Shown here piece after piece: positions 1 through 8,837 of a stretch of DNA of 64,000 bases. Below the pieces are notes generated by a model. It saw only the letters and a program-made list of their open reading frames with translations, made no database searches and had not been told where the DNA came from. The stretch comes from Aeromonas veronii bv. veronii (lineage in GTDB: Bacteria > Pseudomonadota > Gammaproteobacteria > Enterobacterales > Aeromonadaceae), in the NCBI RefSeq assembly GCF_000820225.1, contig NZ_CDDK01000046.1:1-64000 (forward strand), in the 5' to 3' direction. Within the stretch, counting starts at the first letter, position 1, and each line of letters starts with the position of its first letter. The translations under genes and the position numbers were made by a program.

Positions 1-1
1 C

Positions 2-703
2 GGCTTTGCGCTGACTGCCGCCGCCATTATCGCCACTCAGAGCCGCGGCGGCTTGCTTGGCGTGTGTGCGGTCAGCGGCCTGTTTGCCTGGCAGCGGGTG
101 AAGTCGAAAACCCTGTTGATTTCGCTGGGGATGGTCGCGCTGGTGGTGCTGTTTGCAGCCGCCGGGATCAGCGACCGGGCATCTGGCGGCGCCGCCGAGA
201 GCGGGGTCGATGCCTCGGCCATGGGGCGGATCTACGCCTGGCAAGCGGCCTGGGGCATGGCGTTGGGCCATCCGCTGGTGGGGGTGGGCTTGTCCAATTT
301 CTATTACAACTACTTCTTCTACAGCCCCCATTGGGATGGACTGAATCATGCGGTGCACTCCACCTGGTTCGGGGTGCTGGCTGAAACCGGCTTTGTCGGG
401 CTGGCGCTGTTTATCGGCATGGTTGCGGTGACCCTGCGCAGTTGCTGGCGTTGCCAGCTTGCTGGCATGCCTCCTGCAGTGATCACGGCGATGCAGGGGG
501 TGATGGCCAGCATGGTTGGGTTTGTGATTTCGGGATCCTTCCTGACCCAGGGCTTTACCTGGCCCATCTATCTGGAATTGGCGCTGGCCGTCGCCGCCAT
601 CAAGTACGTGCAGCAGGCGGCCACAGAGGTGAAGGCCACCGCTGAGGATCATCAGGAGGCAACCCGGTTGCCGGCAGTGCCACCCAAGGGAGCAAGAGGA
701 TGA
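2..703 (+). CDS. O-antigen ligase/polymerase-like membrane protein (5' truncated)
   Basis: The reading frame is open from the left edge, so the true start lies outside the window and only the last 233 residues or so are visible. The product is hydrophobic with several membrane spans. It has the Ser-Arg-Gly-Gly stretch that begins the conserved domain of the Wzy_C/WaaL family, followed by a periplasmic-loop-like segment rich in aromatic residues and His. Such proteins polymerise or ligate lipid-linked polysaccharide at the periplasmic face of the inner membrane. The stop overlaps the start of the next glycosyltransferase gene (ATGA), so the two are probably co-translated. Ligase and polymerase cannot be told apart from this fragment. 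Confidence 0.75.
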   Translation, partial: GFALTAAAIIATQSRGGLLGVCAVSGLFAWQRVKSKTLLISLGMVALVVLFAAAGISDRASGGAAESGVDASAMGRIYAWQAAWGMALGHPLVGVGLSNFYYNYFFYSPHWDGLNHAVHSTWFGVLAETGFVGLALFIGMVAVTLRSCWRCQLAGMPPAVITAMQGVMASMVGFVISGSFLTQGFTWPIYLELALAVAAIKYVQQAATEVKATAEDHQEATRLPAVPPKGARG

Positions 704-1971
704 ACGCAACCCCTGTTTTGCTGGTTCACTACGGAGAGGACTGGATCCGCGGCAGCGAACGCTGCCTGCTGGATCTGCTGGCCCACCTCGATCGCAGCCG
801 GTTTACGCCGTTGCTCTGGTGCAATAGCCCGACGCTGGCGGCAGAGGCGACCACCCTCGGGGTCGAAACCATGGTCGAGCCGTTCAGCCTGCTGCTGGGA
901 TGGCAGGCGCCCCGCTTTGATCTTGCTGCCCATCGGCGCCTCTCCCGGCGAGCCAGAGAGCTCATCACCGAACGGCAGATTGGGCTGGTACATGCCAACA
1001 GCGCGGCCCCTTGTCAGTGGCTGGTGGGGGTCTGTCGGGCGTTGCAGGTACCGCTGGTGTGCCACCTCCATGCCCGTTATCAGCCCAGAGACAGATTCAG
1101 CCTGCGGGTCCATCAGGCAAACGTGCTGATCGGGGTGAGCGAGCCGGTGTTGACCGGTTGGCGCCAGGATGGCTGCACGGCCGATCGGTTGATCCGGGTT
1201 CCCAACGGGGTGGATGCCGCTCGTCTGAATGCGGGGGCTCACTGGCCGGTCGTCGGCATGCTGGGCTTGCCCCCGGGGGATATGATCATCGCCACCGTCG
1301 GCTCCCTGATCAAACGCAAGGGGATTGATCTGCTGATCCGCTCGCTGGCTGCCCTGATGGCATCGGGGGAGGAGGCTCAGTTGCTGATCATTGGCAGCGG
1401 CCCGGAGCGGGAAGCATTGATGGCGTTGGCTGTCGAACTCGGGGTGGCCGAGCGCGTCCACTTTTTGGGCGAGCGGCCGGACAGTGCCGCGATCTTGCGG
1501 GGCGGGGTGGATCTGCTGGTCTCTGGAGCCCGTGAGGAGGTGTTTGGTCTGACGTTGGCGGAGGCGGGCATGTTGGGGCTCCCGGTCAGTGCCTATCGGG
1601 TGGGCGGCATCCCTGAAGTAGTGGAGGAGGGGGTGACCGGTTTGCTGGCAACCCCGGGGGATTGGGCCGAGATGGCTGATCACTGGCGGCAATTGAGCAA
1701 TCCGCAGCGCCGATGTGAAATGGGGCGGGCCGCTCAGTTGCGTGCCGCACAGTTGTTCACGGTGGCGCGCTATGTCGACGGGGTCACGGCGGTGTGGGAC
1801 GCCGCGCGGGCTGGTCGTTGGCACTCAACGGCCCCCGCGCCCTATCGCACACTCATTCATTGGGCGGGGCAACGACTCCTTGCCAGAGGGTGCAATATGC
1901 TGGCGAGTGGGATGGCTAAAGTGGCGCAAAAAGTGCAACTGGGGTTTGGCCGCCGCAAGGTGCCAGAGTAA
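700..1971 (+). CDS. GT-B glycosyltransferase (family 4 type)
   Basis: This 423-residue protein is a retaining GT-B glycosyltransferase. The N-terminal half carries the acceptor-side Rossmann domain (VHYGEDWIRGSER near the start). The C-terminal half has the donor-binding signature GSLIKRKGIDLLI and the E-x7-E motif in EEVFGLTLAEAG. It would transfer a nucleotide-activated sugar to a growing surface glycan on the cytoplasmic side. The start ATG overlaps the stop of the upstream O-antigen ligase-like gene, and another glycosyltransferase follows 12 bases downstream, so it belongs to a polysaccharide operon. Donor and acceptor sugars cannot be read from the sequence. Confidence 0.88.
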   Translation: MNATPVLLVHYGEDWIRGSERCLLDLLAHLDRSRFTPLLWCNSPTLAAEATTLGVETMVEPFSLLLGWQAPRFDLAAHRRLSRRARELITERQIGLVHANSAAPCQWLVGVCRALQVPLVCHLHARYQPRDRFSLRVHQANVLIGVSEPVLTGWRQDGCTADRLIRVPNGVDAARLNAGAHWPVVGMLGLPPGDMIIATVGSLIKRKGIDLLIRSLAALMASGEEAQLLIIGSGPEREALMALAVELGVAERVHFLGERPDSAAILRGGVDLLVSGAREEVFGLTLAEAGMLGLPVSAYRVGGIPEVVEEGVTGLLATPGDWAEMADHWRQLSNPQRRCEMGRAAQLRAAQLFTVARYVDGVTAVWDAARAGRWHSTAPAPYRTLIHWAGQRLLARGCNMLASGMAKVAQKVQLGFGRRKVPE

Positions 1972-1983
1972 GGGAGCAGCAAG

Positions 1984-3120
1984 ATGAGCATGCAAACTGA
2001 GCCGGTGTTTGGAAAGATCATCGTCGTGGATCCCATCCCGTTTCGCGGTGGCTCCAAGATTGCGACCGAAGTGCTGCTCGATGAGTTGGCCAAGCGGATG
2101 CCCGGGCTCACATGCCATGTGCTGACCCAGGATCCCGACTCCTGGTCCCGTTGCCAGCATCATCCTCTTTGGCTGCCCCACATATTGAAGGGGCGGGAGT
2201 CCGGCATCGGTTATCTGCTCAAACAGGGGTGGCAGACCCTGCTGATCCTCTGGCTGATGTTGCGTTTGGGGGAGGTGAAGTGCCTGGTGGCGGCGTCCGG
2301 GCCGGGGGTGGATCTCTGCTGTTACTGGGCGGCCCGCTGGTTGCGGTGCCGGGTGGTTCAGCTGATCCATGGCCCTGTGGGGTGCTCGGGGCTCTCTGCC
2401 AGAGCCTTGCAACGGGCGAGTTTTGTGTTTTATCTCGAATCAACCCGCAGCTCCCTGGGGGCGTTGCTGGCCCGGCTTGGCGAGACCGAGTTCCCGTCAC
2501 ACTGGCAGCCATTTACCAACGGTTTGAGCGAGATTGATTGGCCCAAAGCGACCCTGGGGGGGCCTCGTATTTTGTGGGCGGCTTCGTTGCTGCGCTGGAA
2601 GGGGCTGGAGACCATGCTGGCCGCCCATCAGATGATCCCTGATGCTCGCCCCGAGCTGATGGTGTGCTATCTGCAACCCAAGGGCACGCTGCAGCCCTGC
2701 AGCCAGCCTCAGCCACAGTTGCCAGACACGCACTGGTATGCCAACCCCGCCAATCTTGACGAGATCCGATCTCGATGCGGCATTTTTGTCTCCACCAGTC
2801 ACCAGGAGCCGTTTGGTCTCTCCATTCTGGAGGCCATGGCGGCAGGATTATGCGTAGTGATCCCGGCCGATGGCGCCTGGTGGGATCGACATCTCACCGA
2901 TGACGTGAATTGCCGCAAATATCAGCCAAACGATCCCGGCGATCTGGCGCGGGTGCTGGCCAGCCTCAATGCCATGCCCGACGTGGTCAAGCGACTTGGC
3001 CATCATGCCCGCCTGCATGCCATGGTCCATTACAACGCGGCAGATACCTATCAAAGCACACTGGATCAGTGGGAAGGTATGTTGCGATGGGATGCGTTGA
3101 GCCTTGCCGTGCATGGTTAG
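1984..3120 (+). CDS. GT-B glycosyltransferase
   Basis: This 378-residue protein has a GT-B type glycosyltransferase C-terminal domain: ILWAASLLRWKGLETML corresponds to the donor-domain entry strand, and EPFGLSILEAMAAG contains the E-x7-E motif. The N-terminal half is less typical but contains VVDPIPFRGGSKIATE, the glycine-rich loop of the acceptor domain. It follows the previous glycosyltransferase by 12 bases on the same strand, with a GGAG ribosome site in the gap, and ends the polysaccharide operon in this window. Substrate unknown. Confidence 0.85.
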   Translation: MSMQTEPVFGKIIVVDPIPFRGGSKIATEVLLDELAKRMPGLTCHVLTQDPDSWSRCQHHPLWLPHILKGRESGIGYLLKQGWQTLLILWLMLRLGEVKCLVAASGPGVDLCCYWAARWLRCRVVQLIHGPVGCSGLSARALQRASFVFYLESTRSSLGALLARLGETEFPSHWQPFTNGLSEIDWPKATLGGPRILWAASLLRWKGLETMLAAHQMIPDARPELMVCYLQPKGTLQPCSQPQPQLPDTHWYANPANLDEIRSRCGIFVSTSHQEPFGLSILEAMAAGLCVVIPADGAWWDRHLTDDVNCRKYQPNDPGDLARVLASLNAMPDVVKRLGHHARLHAMVHYNAADTYQSTLDQWEGMLRWDALSLAVHG

Positions 3121-3164
3121 CGCGCAGTGGTTCCCCACGGGGAGGATGGTCACGCATGAGGGAC

Positions 3165-4247
3165 TTATGGGCAGACTGGTTGCGGGAGGCTGGGTGACTC
3201 TGCCAGTCTGATGCAGTTACGGCCGGATGATTTGGCGGTGTAGAGCGCAGCATCAGCCAGTTTTACCAGTTCAGACGGCTGCCAGTGACTCGATGGTCTG
3301 AGGCAGGCAACACCCATGCTAACTGTCAACAGACCGGTGGCATTTTGTGCGTGTGGCTGCGCGAGTGCAAAAATCAGCCGCTGGATATGTTGGGCAATTT
3401 CATAGGCGGATTGACGCTCGACATGTGGCAACAGGATGACAAATTCCTCTCCGCCGTAGCGGGCCACCAACTCCCCCGAGCGGCGCCCGGATTGCGCCAG
3501 GGTATGGGCCAGCAATCGAAGGCACTCGTCACCGGCAACGTGGCCATAGAGGTCGTTGAACTGCTTGAAATGATCGATGTCGAGCATGATGAGCGCAATC
3601 GGCATCTCTGTCTGAATGCAGCGCTCCCAGGCCTGGTTCAATGAGTTGTCGAACAGACGACGGTTGCCGATATTGGTTAGCCCGTCGGTATTGCTGAGCG
3701 CTTCCAGTTTCCGGTTCGCTTCCGCCAGCTCCTTGGTTCTGAGCTCGATAATGAGTTCCAGCTCATGTTGGCGCTCCTCCAGACTGGTCATCGGGTAAAT
3801 TTCGCTTTCCCGAGCCGCACTGTAAGGGATGGAGATACTGCTGTGAGCAATTTTCCACGCCATGGCTTCGTGTCGAAAAATCAGCACCAGTCTGGCGGTT
3901 CTGCGGGAGAGGATAGGTTCTGATTTCGGTAGATGGATATGGAAGAAGGCGGTGACCGCCACCACATCGGCGGCCAGATCTTGCAGGGTCACGGCGAGTA
4001 TTTCCAGGCGGATCCTGCCCGGGATCTGGGCAAAATCGCGGCGGGTTATCCGGATCCACTCATCTTTATCGGTAACCAGAACATCACTGCTGCCGGCAAA
4101 ACCACTGAAATTGTCGCTAAACCGCGTGGTGAGCCGATCATCCCGTGATGAATACATCTCGATGTACTCATCAAACAGTGAGCGGATCAACTGTTCCCGT
4201 TCAGTGGTCATTGCACTGGGTCCATGTGAAGTGGTCATGTTTTTCAA
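3165..4247 (-). CDS. Diguanylate cyclase with an N-terminal SnoaL/NTF2-like domain
   Basis: This 360-residue protein has a C-terminal GGDEF domain (about residues 185-350). The catalytic loop is GGEEF at 265-269 and the metal/substrate motif MLDIDHFKQFND is at 221-232, so it should make cyclic di-GMP from two GTP. Residues 155-185 form a Glu/Leu-rich helix typical of the signalling coiled coil before GGDEF domains. Residues 15-145 look like a SnoaL/NTF2-type cone fold (start EREQLIRSLFDEYIEMY, end AWKIAHSSIS), probably the sensor. At the spacing of the inhibitory I-site (RxxD), the sequence reads RSGE (256-259), so product inhibition may be weakened. It faces the glycosyltransferase operon tail to tail and is unlikely to belong to the hydrogenase cluster. 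Confidence 0.9.
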   Translation of the reverse strand: MKNMTTSHGPSAMTTEREQLIRSLFDEYIEMYSSRDDRLTTRFSDNFSGFAGSSDVLVTDKDEWIRITRRDFAQIPGRIRLEILAVTLQDLAADVVAVTAFFHIHLPKSEPILSRRTARLVLIFRHEAMAWKIAHSSISIPYSAARESEIYPMTSLEERQHELELIIELRTKELAEANRKLEALSNTDGLTNIGNRRLFDNSLNQAWERCIQTEMPIALIMLDIDHFKQFNDLYGHVAGDECLRLLAHTLAQSGRRSGELVARYGGEEFVILLPHVERQSAYEIAQHIQRLIFALAQPHAQNATGLLTVSMGVACLRPSSHWQPSELVKLADAALYTAKSSGRNCIRLAESPSLPQPVCP

Positions 4248-5381
4248 ACGTTCGATTGAACTATAGTCAATTATGTCATTTTAATTGGCTATCTATCTTG
4301 ATTTTTCTCGTTTTTTTGTTCAATTCCCGCACTTGGCAAGTGTCCCTAGGGCCAGCCAGAAACAAGGCTCCATGGCGTGGTTATCAGAGGCAGTCAGGGG
4401 GGGAGGCTTCTCTCTGAAACTGCAGCCGCTTCGGGCTGCATTTCACGAGCTGAGCTGGGCTGTCAACGAGTTCGAGTTCGATCAGGCAAGGTAGTTGCTG
4501 GAGCCAGTGCTCGACTGATGATTAACACACATATCGTTTGTCATGTTTATCGTCATCCCAACTCATTTTTTGGGGTTGCCATTGAACAAGAATAATTATC
4601 ATCCTTATCGATGGGGATGGATATTTACGCTCTAGTTAATTAAGCAGGGTGACGTGAAGGTAAATAGTGTGAAGGTGGGCGGTAACATCTGTAACTGGAT
4701 GAGAGAATGCATCGCGAGTTAAATATGATGTCTATGTTGCAGACAGTCTTCCACCTTGCCTTTTCTCTTACCATTAATTTGAATGCAGATTCACGATGAT
4801 GCGTAAACATATCCGTGAGTGCGATATTTTATCCACCAGCATCCAAGACAATAAAGAGTGGGGGGGAGCGTATTGATATGCATGCCTCGGCGGCATCTTT
4901 TCATTAAACGGTGTTAAACGGCAGGGAGGCTAAGCGGGGTTGTGCTGTGTGGGCTCGCAGTAGAACGTGTCGCACTGAAGCGCAGGTAAAATGCAAACTG
5001 AAACCAAGCGACATGCAGGTAAATCGTGCCGTGCAGGCCGTGCTTGCTACCGGTGGCAGCTGGCCGTTAGACCGTTCTGGTGTGGAGAGGCAAGTCAGGA
5101 GGTTGTCCCGTGGATGACTGTATGGAATATGCAATGGAATGAGTAAAGATATATTCAATGGATCATTTATTGGTGGGCATCAGTATTGTGAAATGAGCGG
5201 TATAGCCAAGATTTCAATCATGTTAATTTGGCTCACAGTGAAAGAGAGGATATGCGGTGATTAATTATTTAATATCCAATTAAGTTCATAAAATTTACGG
5301 GGATGCTAAATATCTCTTTGGGGGTAATTAATTTCATTTGTGATGTGGCTCGCTATGAAAATAGGGGTAAGCCGGTCGAAA
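4248..5381. other. 1.1-kb non-coding stretch upstream of hyb
   Basis: No convincing gene is seen in this stretch between the diguanylate cyclase and the hydrogenase-2 operon. Short open frames exist, but none has a ribosome site together with a recognisable product. The right half is clearly more AT-rich than the flanking genes. It must hold the promoter of the minus-strand cyclase gene at its left end. Its right end leads into the FNR site of the hyb promoter. No tRNA, IS element or CRISPR-like repeat was recognised. Confidence 0.6.
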
Positions 5382-5395
5382 TTGATAGAGATCAA
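5382..5395. promoter_or_regulatory. FNR box upstream of hybO
   Basis: TTGATAGAGATCAA matches the FNR consensus TTGAT-N4-ATCAA in every defined position. A TAGCAT sequence at 5418-5423 (4 of 6 to the -10 consensus) is placed so that the box would be centred near -41.5 of a start at about 5430, the class II activator position. This predicts anaerobic activation of the hydrogenase-2 operon, whose first gene starts at 5475. The site is seen directly; the start point is inferred. Confidence 0.75.
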
Positions 5396-5474
5396 TACTG
5401 CAGGGTGGGTGAGTCCTTAGCATTTCCGCTATTAAGCATTTATCAAACAAGTGCTCACTACGGGAATAAGTAGA

Positions 5475-6608
5475 ATGGTCGAGGATAATTTTTTATCGGC
5501 TCATGGGATTAATCGCCGTGATTTTATGAAATTGTGTGCCGGGATGGCCGCAACCCTGGGATTAAGTCAGCATGCCGTCGCCAAGATGGCCACCGCGCTC
5601 ACCAGCCCCGAGCGGCCGCCGGTGATCTGGATTGGGGCGCAGGAGTGCACCGGCTGTACCGAGTCACTGCTGCGGGCCACGCACCCCACCATCGAGAACC
5701 TGATCCTCAATACCATTTCGCTGGAGTACCACGAGGTACTCTCGGCTGCCTTTGGTCATCAGGCGGAAGAGAACAAGCACAACGCCATCAAGCGCTATAA
5801 AGGCAAGTATGTGCTGGTGGTGGATGGCTCCATTCCGCTCAAAGATGGTGGAGTCTACTGCATGGTGGCCGGTGAGCCCATCGTCGACCATATTCGCCGT
5901 GCTGCCGCCGATGCGGCTGCGGTCATCGCCATCGGCTCCTGCGCTGCCTGGGGCGGTGTGCCTGCCAGCGGCGGCAACCCGACCGGTGCCGTTAGTCTGG
6001 AAGAGGCCCTCGGCAATATCAGCACACCCATCATCAATATCCCGGGCTGCCCGCCCAATCCCCACAACTTCCTCACCACGGTTGCCTACTACATCACCTA
6101 CGGCAAGCTGCCGGCGCTGGATAGCAAGAAGCGTCCGTTGTTTGCCTATGAGCGGCTGATCCACGAGAACTGCGAGCGTCGTCCGCACTTCGACGCAGGG
6201 CGTTTTGCCAAGGAGTTTGGTGATGAGGGTCACCGTCAGGGTTGGTGTCTTTACCATCTGGGCTGCAAGGGGCCGGAGACCTACGGCAACTGTTCAACTC
6301 TGGAGTTCTGCGATGTGGGCGGCGGCATCTGGCCGGTCGGTATCGGTCACCCCTGTTATGGCTGCAACGAGCAGGGGGTCGGTTTTAGCAAGGGGATCTT
6401 CCAGCTCGCCAAGGTCGAGAACCCGACCCCGCGGGTGGATAAACCCGATGTGAAAATTCAGGAGGGGGGCTATACCTCGCCCACCGCGACCGGCCTTATC
6501 GGTGGCGCCCTCGGGGTGCTGGTTGGGGTGAGTCTGATGACGGTGCGTGAACTCGGTCGCCAGCAGAAGCGCCACGAAGCCGGGCAGCACCCATCACGGG
6601 AGGAGTAA
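5475..6608 (+). CDS. hybO: [NiFe] hydrogenase-2 small subunit
   Basis: HybO is the iron-sulfur electron-transfer subunit of the periplasmic uptake hydrogenase. The product (377 residues) closely resembles E. coli HybO. It has a twin-arginine signal INRRDFMKL (residues 12-20), the proximal cluster motif CTGC (58-61), CPPNPHNF, the C-terminal cluster cysteines in [15 protein letters not shown] and [10 protein letters not shown], and a C-terminal hydrophobic anchor ([17 protein letters not shown]). A GTG at 5451 is also in frame, but it lacks a ribosome site and adds residues not found in the family, so ATG 5475 is preferred. It is the first gene of hybOABCDE and has a perfect FNR box about 80 bases upstream. 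The folded small-large pair is exported by Tat using this signal. Confidence 0.97.
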   Translation: MVEDNFLSAHGINRRDFMKLCAGMAATLGLSQHAVAKMATALTSPERPPVIWIGAQECTGCTESLLRATHPTIENLILNTISLEYHEVLSAAFGHQAEENKHNAIKRYKGKYVLVVDGSIPLKDGGVYCMVAGEPIVDHIRRAAADAAAVIAIGSCAAWGGVPASGGNPTGAVSLEEALGNISTPIINIPGCPPNPHNFLTTVAYYITYGKLPALDSKKRPLFAYERLIHENCERRPHFDAGRFAKEFGDEGHRQGWCLYHLGCKGPETYGNCSTLEFCDVGGGIWPVGIGHPCYGCNEQGVGFSKGIFQLAKVENPTPRVDKPDVKIQEGGYTSPTATGLIGGALGVLVGVSLMTVRELGRQQKRHEAGQHPSREE

Positions 6609-6610
6609 CC

Positions 6611-7657
6611 GTGAACAGACGCAACTTCCTCAAATTCGCCTCCGTCGGTGCGCTGGCGGCGGGCACAGCCGTACCCGGCACCGCACTGGCGGCGGCCAAG
6701 AACAAGCCGCCTATTCCCGGCGCGCTCGGCATGCTCTACGACTCTACCCTCTGCGTCGGCTGTCAGGCCTGTGTGGCGGAGTGTCAGCGCCTCAACGGCA
6801 ACCCGGCCAATCCAGCCGGGGCGCAAACCTGGTCCAACAACGACAAGCTGACCCCCTACACCAACAACATCATTCAGGTGTGGAAGAGCGGCACTGGCGA
6901 GCACAAGGATCAGTTGGTGGATGGCTACGCCTACATCAAGAAGCAGTGCATGCACTGTGTCGATCCCAACTGCGTCTCTGTCTGTCCGGTGCAGGCTCTT
7001 AAAAAAGATCCCAAGACCGGCATCGTTCACTACGACCCGAGCGTCTGCACCGGCTGTCGCTACTGCATGGTGGGCTGCCCGTTCGATGTGCCCAAATATG
7101 ACTATGACAACCCGCTGGGGGCGATCCACAAGTGCGAGCTCTGCAACCAGAAGGGGCTTGAGCGGATCGATCAGGGCAAGTTGCCCGGCTGTGTCGAGGT
7201 GTGCCCCACCGGCGCCGTGATTTTCGGTACCCGCGAGGAGCTGATGGCCGAGGCCAAGCGCCGCCTGCTGGCGACTCCGGGCAGCGAATATGCCTATCCG
7301 CGCCAGACCCTCTCTGCCAACGACCCTTACCTGCACGAGGTGCCCAACTACCAGCCTTACGTCTATGGCGAGAAGGAGGGGGGCGGCACCCAGGTGCTGG
7401 TACTGGCCGGGGTGCCCTATACCAAGCTCGACATGCCCGATCTGCCGGAGCTCTCCTCCGGTGCCCGCTCCGAGCATATCCAGCACACCCTCTACAAGGG
7501 GATGGTGCTGCCCATGGTGGTGCTGACCGGCCTTTCGGTGCTCATTCGCCGCAACACCAAGAATGGTCACGATCACCATCACGATGATGGCCATGATCAG
7601 GGGAGTGTGCAGATCAAGGATCAGGGCACCACAAAGGGAGGCAAGGATCATGAGTAA
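6611..7657 (+). CDS. hybA: Hydrogenase-2 periplasmic ferredoxin-like subunit
   Basis: HybA passes electrons from the HybO/HybC dimer to the membrane subunit HybB and so to the quinone pool. The 348-residue product starts with a Tat-like signal ([17 protein letters not shown]). It carries four 4Fe-4S cysteine groups: [35 protein letters not shown] and the CELCNQKG...CVEVC pair. A C-terminal hydrophobic helix ([16 protein letters not shown]) is followed by a His/Asp-rich tail. The start is GTG, two bases after hybO, with GGAG just upstream. The end overlaps hybB by 8 bases. It is very close to E. coli HybA throughout. Confidence 0.96.
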   Translation: MNRRNFLKFASVGALAAGTAVPGTALAAAKNKPPIPGALGMLYDSTLCVGCQACVAECQRLNGNPANPAGAQTWSNNDKLTPYTNNIIQVWKSGTGEHKDQLVDGYAYIKKQCMHCVDPNCVSVCPVQALKKDPKTGIVHYDPSVCTGCRYCMVGCPFDVPKYDYDNPLGAIHKCELCNQKGLERIDQGKLPGCVEVCPTGAVIFGTREELMAEAKRRLLATPGSEYAYPRQTLSANDPYLHEVPNYQPYVYGEKEGGGTQVLVLAGVPYTKLDMPDLPELSSGARSEHIQHTLYKGMVLPMVVLTGLSVLIRRNTKNGHDHHHDDGHDQGSVQIKDQGTTKGGKDHE

Positions 7658-8837
7658 TCACAAGGCACATCCCCTCGGCGGCAAGCTGGTCAGCTGGCCT
7701 GTGCTGGTGCTGGCCCCCTTTGCCGTGTTGTGCGGCATGTTGATTTTAAAACGCCTCGTCTTCGGGCTGGGCTCGGTCACCGATCTGAATGGCGGTTATC
7801 CCTGGGGACTCTGGATCTCGTTCGATCTATTGATCGGTACCGGTTTCGCCTGTGGCGGCTGGGCGCTGGCCTGGGCTGTCTATGTGTTCAACCGGGGCGA
7901 GTATCATCCGCTGGTGCGACCGGCTCTTTTGGCGAGCCTGTTTGGCTACTCGCTGGGCGGCCTCTCCATCACCATCGACGTGGGCCGTTACTGGAACCTG
8001 CCGTACTTCTACCTGCCCGGTCACTTCAACACCTCCTCGGTGCTGTTCGAGACGGCGGTCTGCATGACCATCTATATCGGGGTGATGGCGCTGGAGTTCG
8101 CTCCCGTGCTGCTGGAGAAGTTCGGCTGGAAGGCGTCGCTCATTCGCCTCAACAAGATCATGTTCTTCGTGCTGGCGCTGGGGGCTCTGCTGCCCACCAT
8201 GCACCAATCCTCCATGGGCTCGTTGATGATCGTCGCGGGGGAGAAGATCCATCCGCTCTGGCAAAGCTACGAGTTGCTGCCGGTCTTTTCGCTGCTGACC
8301 GCCTTCATCATGGGCTTCTCCATCGTGGTATTTGAGGGCTCTCTGGTGCAGGCAGGACTGGCGGGGCGGGGCCCCAATGAGAAGTCGCTCTTCTACAAGC
8401 TGACCCAGGTGATCGACATCTTCCTGATCCTGTTTGTGGCGCTGCGCTTTGCCGAGATCGTCATCCACGACAAGTCGGAGTATCTCTCCGAGTTCAATCG
8501 CTTCTCCATCATGTTCTGGAGCGAGATTGCGCTGATGATCTTCCCGCTGCTGGTGTTCCACTGGGACAAGAGCCGCCGGGATTCGCGCATGTTGTTCCTG
8601 GGGGCCCTCAGCATGCTGCTGGGCGCCGCCCTCTGGCGACTGGATTACTCCCTGCTCGCCTTCAACCCCGGCAATGGCTACCACTACTTCCCCTCTGCGG
8701 AGGAGGTGCTGATCTCTCTGGGCTTTGTTGCCATCGAGGTGTGTGCCTATTTGCTGTTGATCCGGCTATTGCCGGTACTGCCATCACTTGAACGTGTTCA
8801 CCAAGATTATCAGGCCCGAGGGAAAGCCAACGTATGA
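7650..8837 (+). CDS. hybB: Hydrogenase-2 integral membrane subunit (NrfD-like)
   Basis: HybB is the NrfD/PsrC-type membrane subunit that links hydrogenase-2 to menaquinone. The 395-residue product has about ten hydrophobic segments. It contains family stretches such as [20 protein letters not shown]-like [32 protein letters not shown] and [13 protein letters not shown]. The ATG at 7650 matches the N-terminus of E. coli HybB and has a GGAGGC ribosome site; longer in-frame extensions read into hybA and lack family similarity. It overlaps hybA by 8 bases and hybC by 4 (ATGA), showing tight translational coupling. Confidence 0.96.
   Translation: MSNHKAHPLGGKLVSWPVLVLAPFAVLCGMLILKRLVFGLGSVTDLNGGYPWGLWISFDLLIGTGFACGGWALAWAVYVFNRGEYHPLVRPALLASLFGYSLGGLSITIDVGRYWNLPYFYLPGHFNTSSVLFETAVCMTIYIGVMALEFAPVLLEKFGWKASLIRLNKIMFFVLALGALLPTMHQSSMGSLMIVAGEKIHPLWQSYELLPVFSLLTAFIMGFSIVVFEGSLVQAGLAGRGPNEKSLFYKLTQVIDIFLILFVALRFAEIVIHDKSEYLSEFNRFSIMFWSEIALMIFPLLVFHWDKSRRDSRMLFLGALSMLLGAALWRLDYSLLAFNPGNGYHYFPSAEEVLISLGFVAIEVCAYLLLIRLLPVLPSLERVHQDYQARGKANV

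Noticed and set aside
4285-4494. Short plus-strand open frame in the gap after the cyclase
   Set aside because: It has no ribosome site, no recognisable domain and an odd composition; likely chance.
4588-4610. Fur-like AATAATTATCATCC sequence
   Set aside because: The match to the Fur consensus is partial and no gene nearby suggests iron control.
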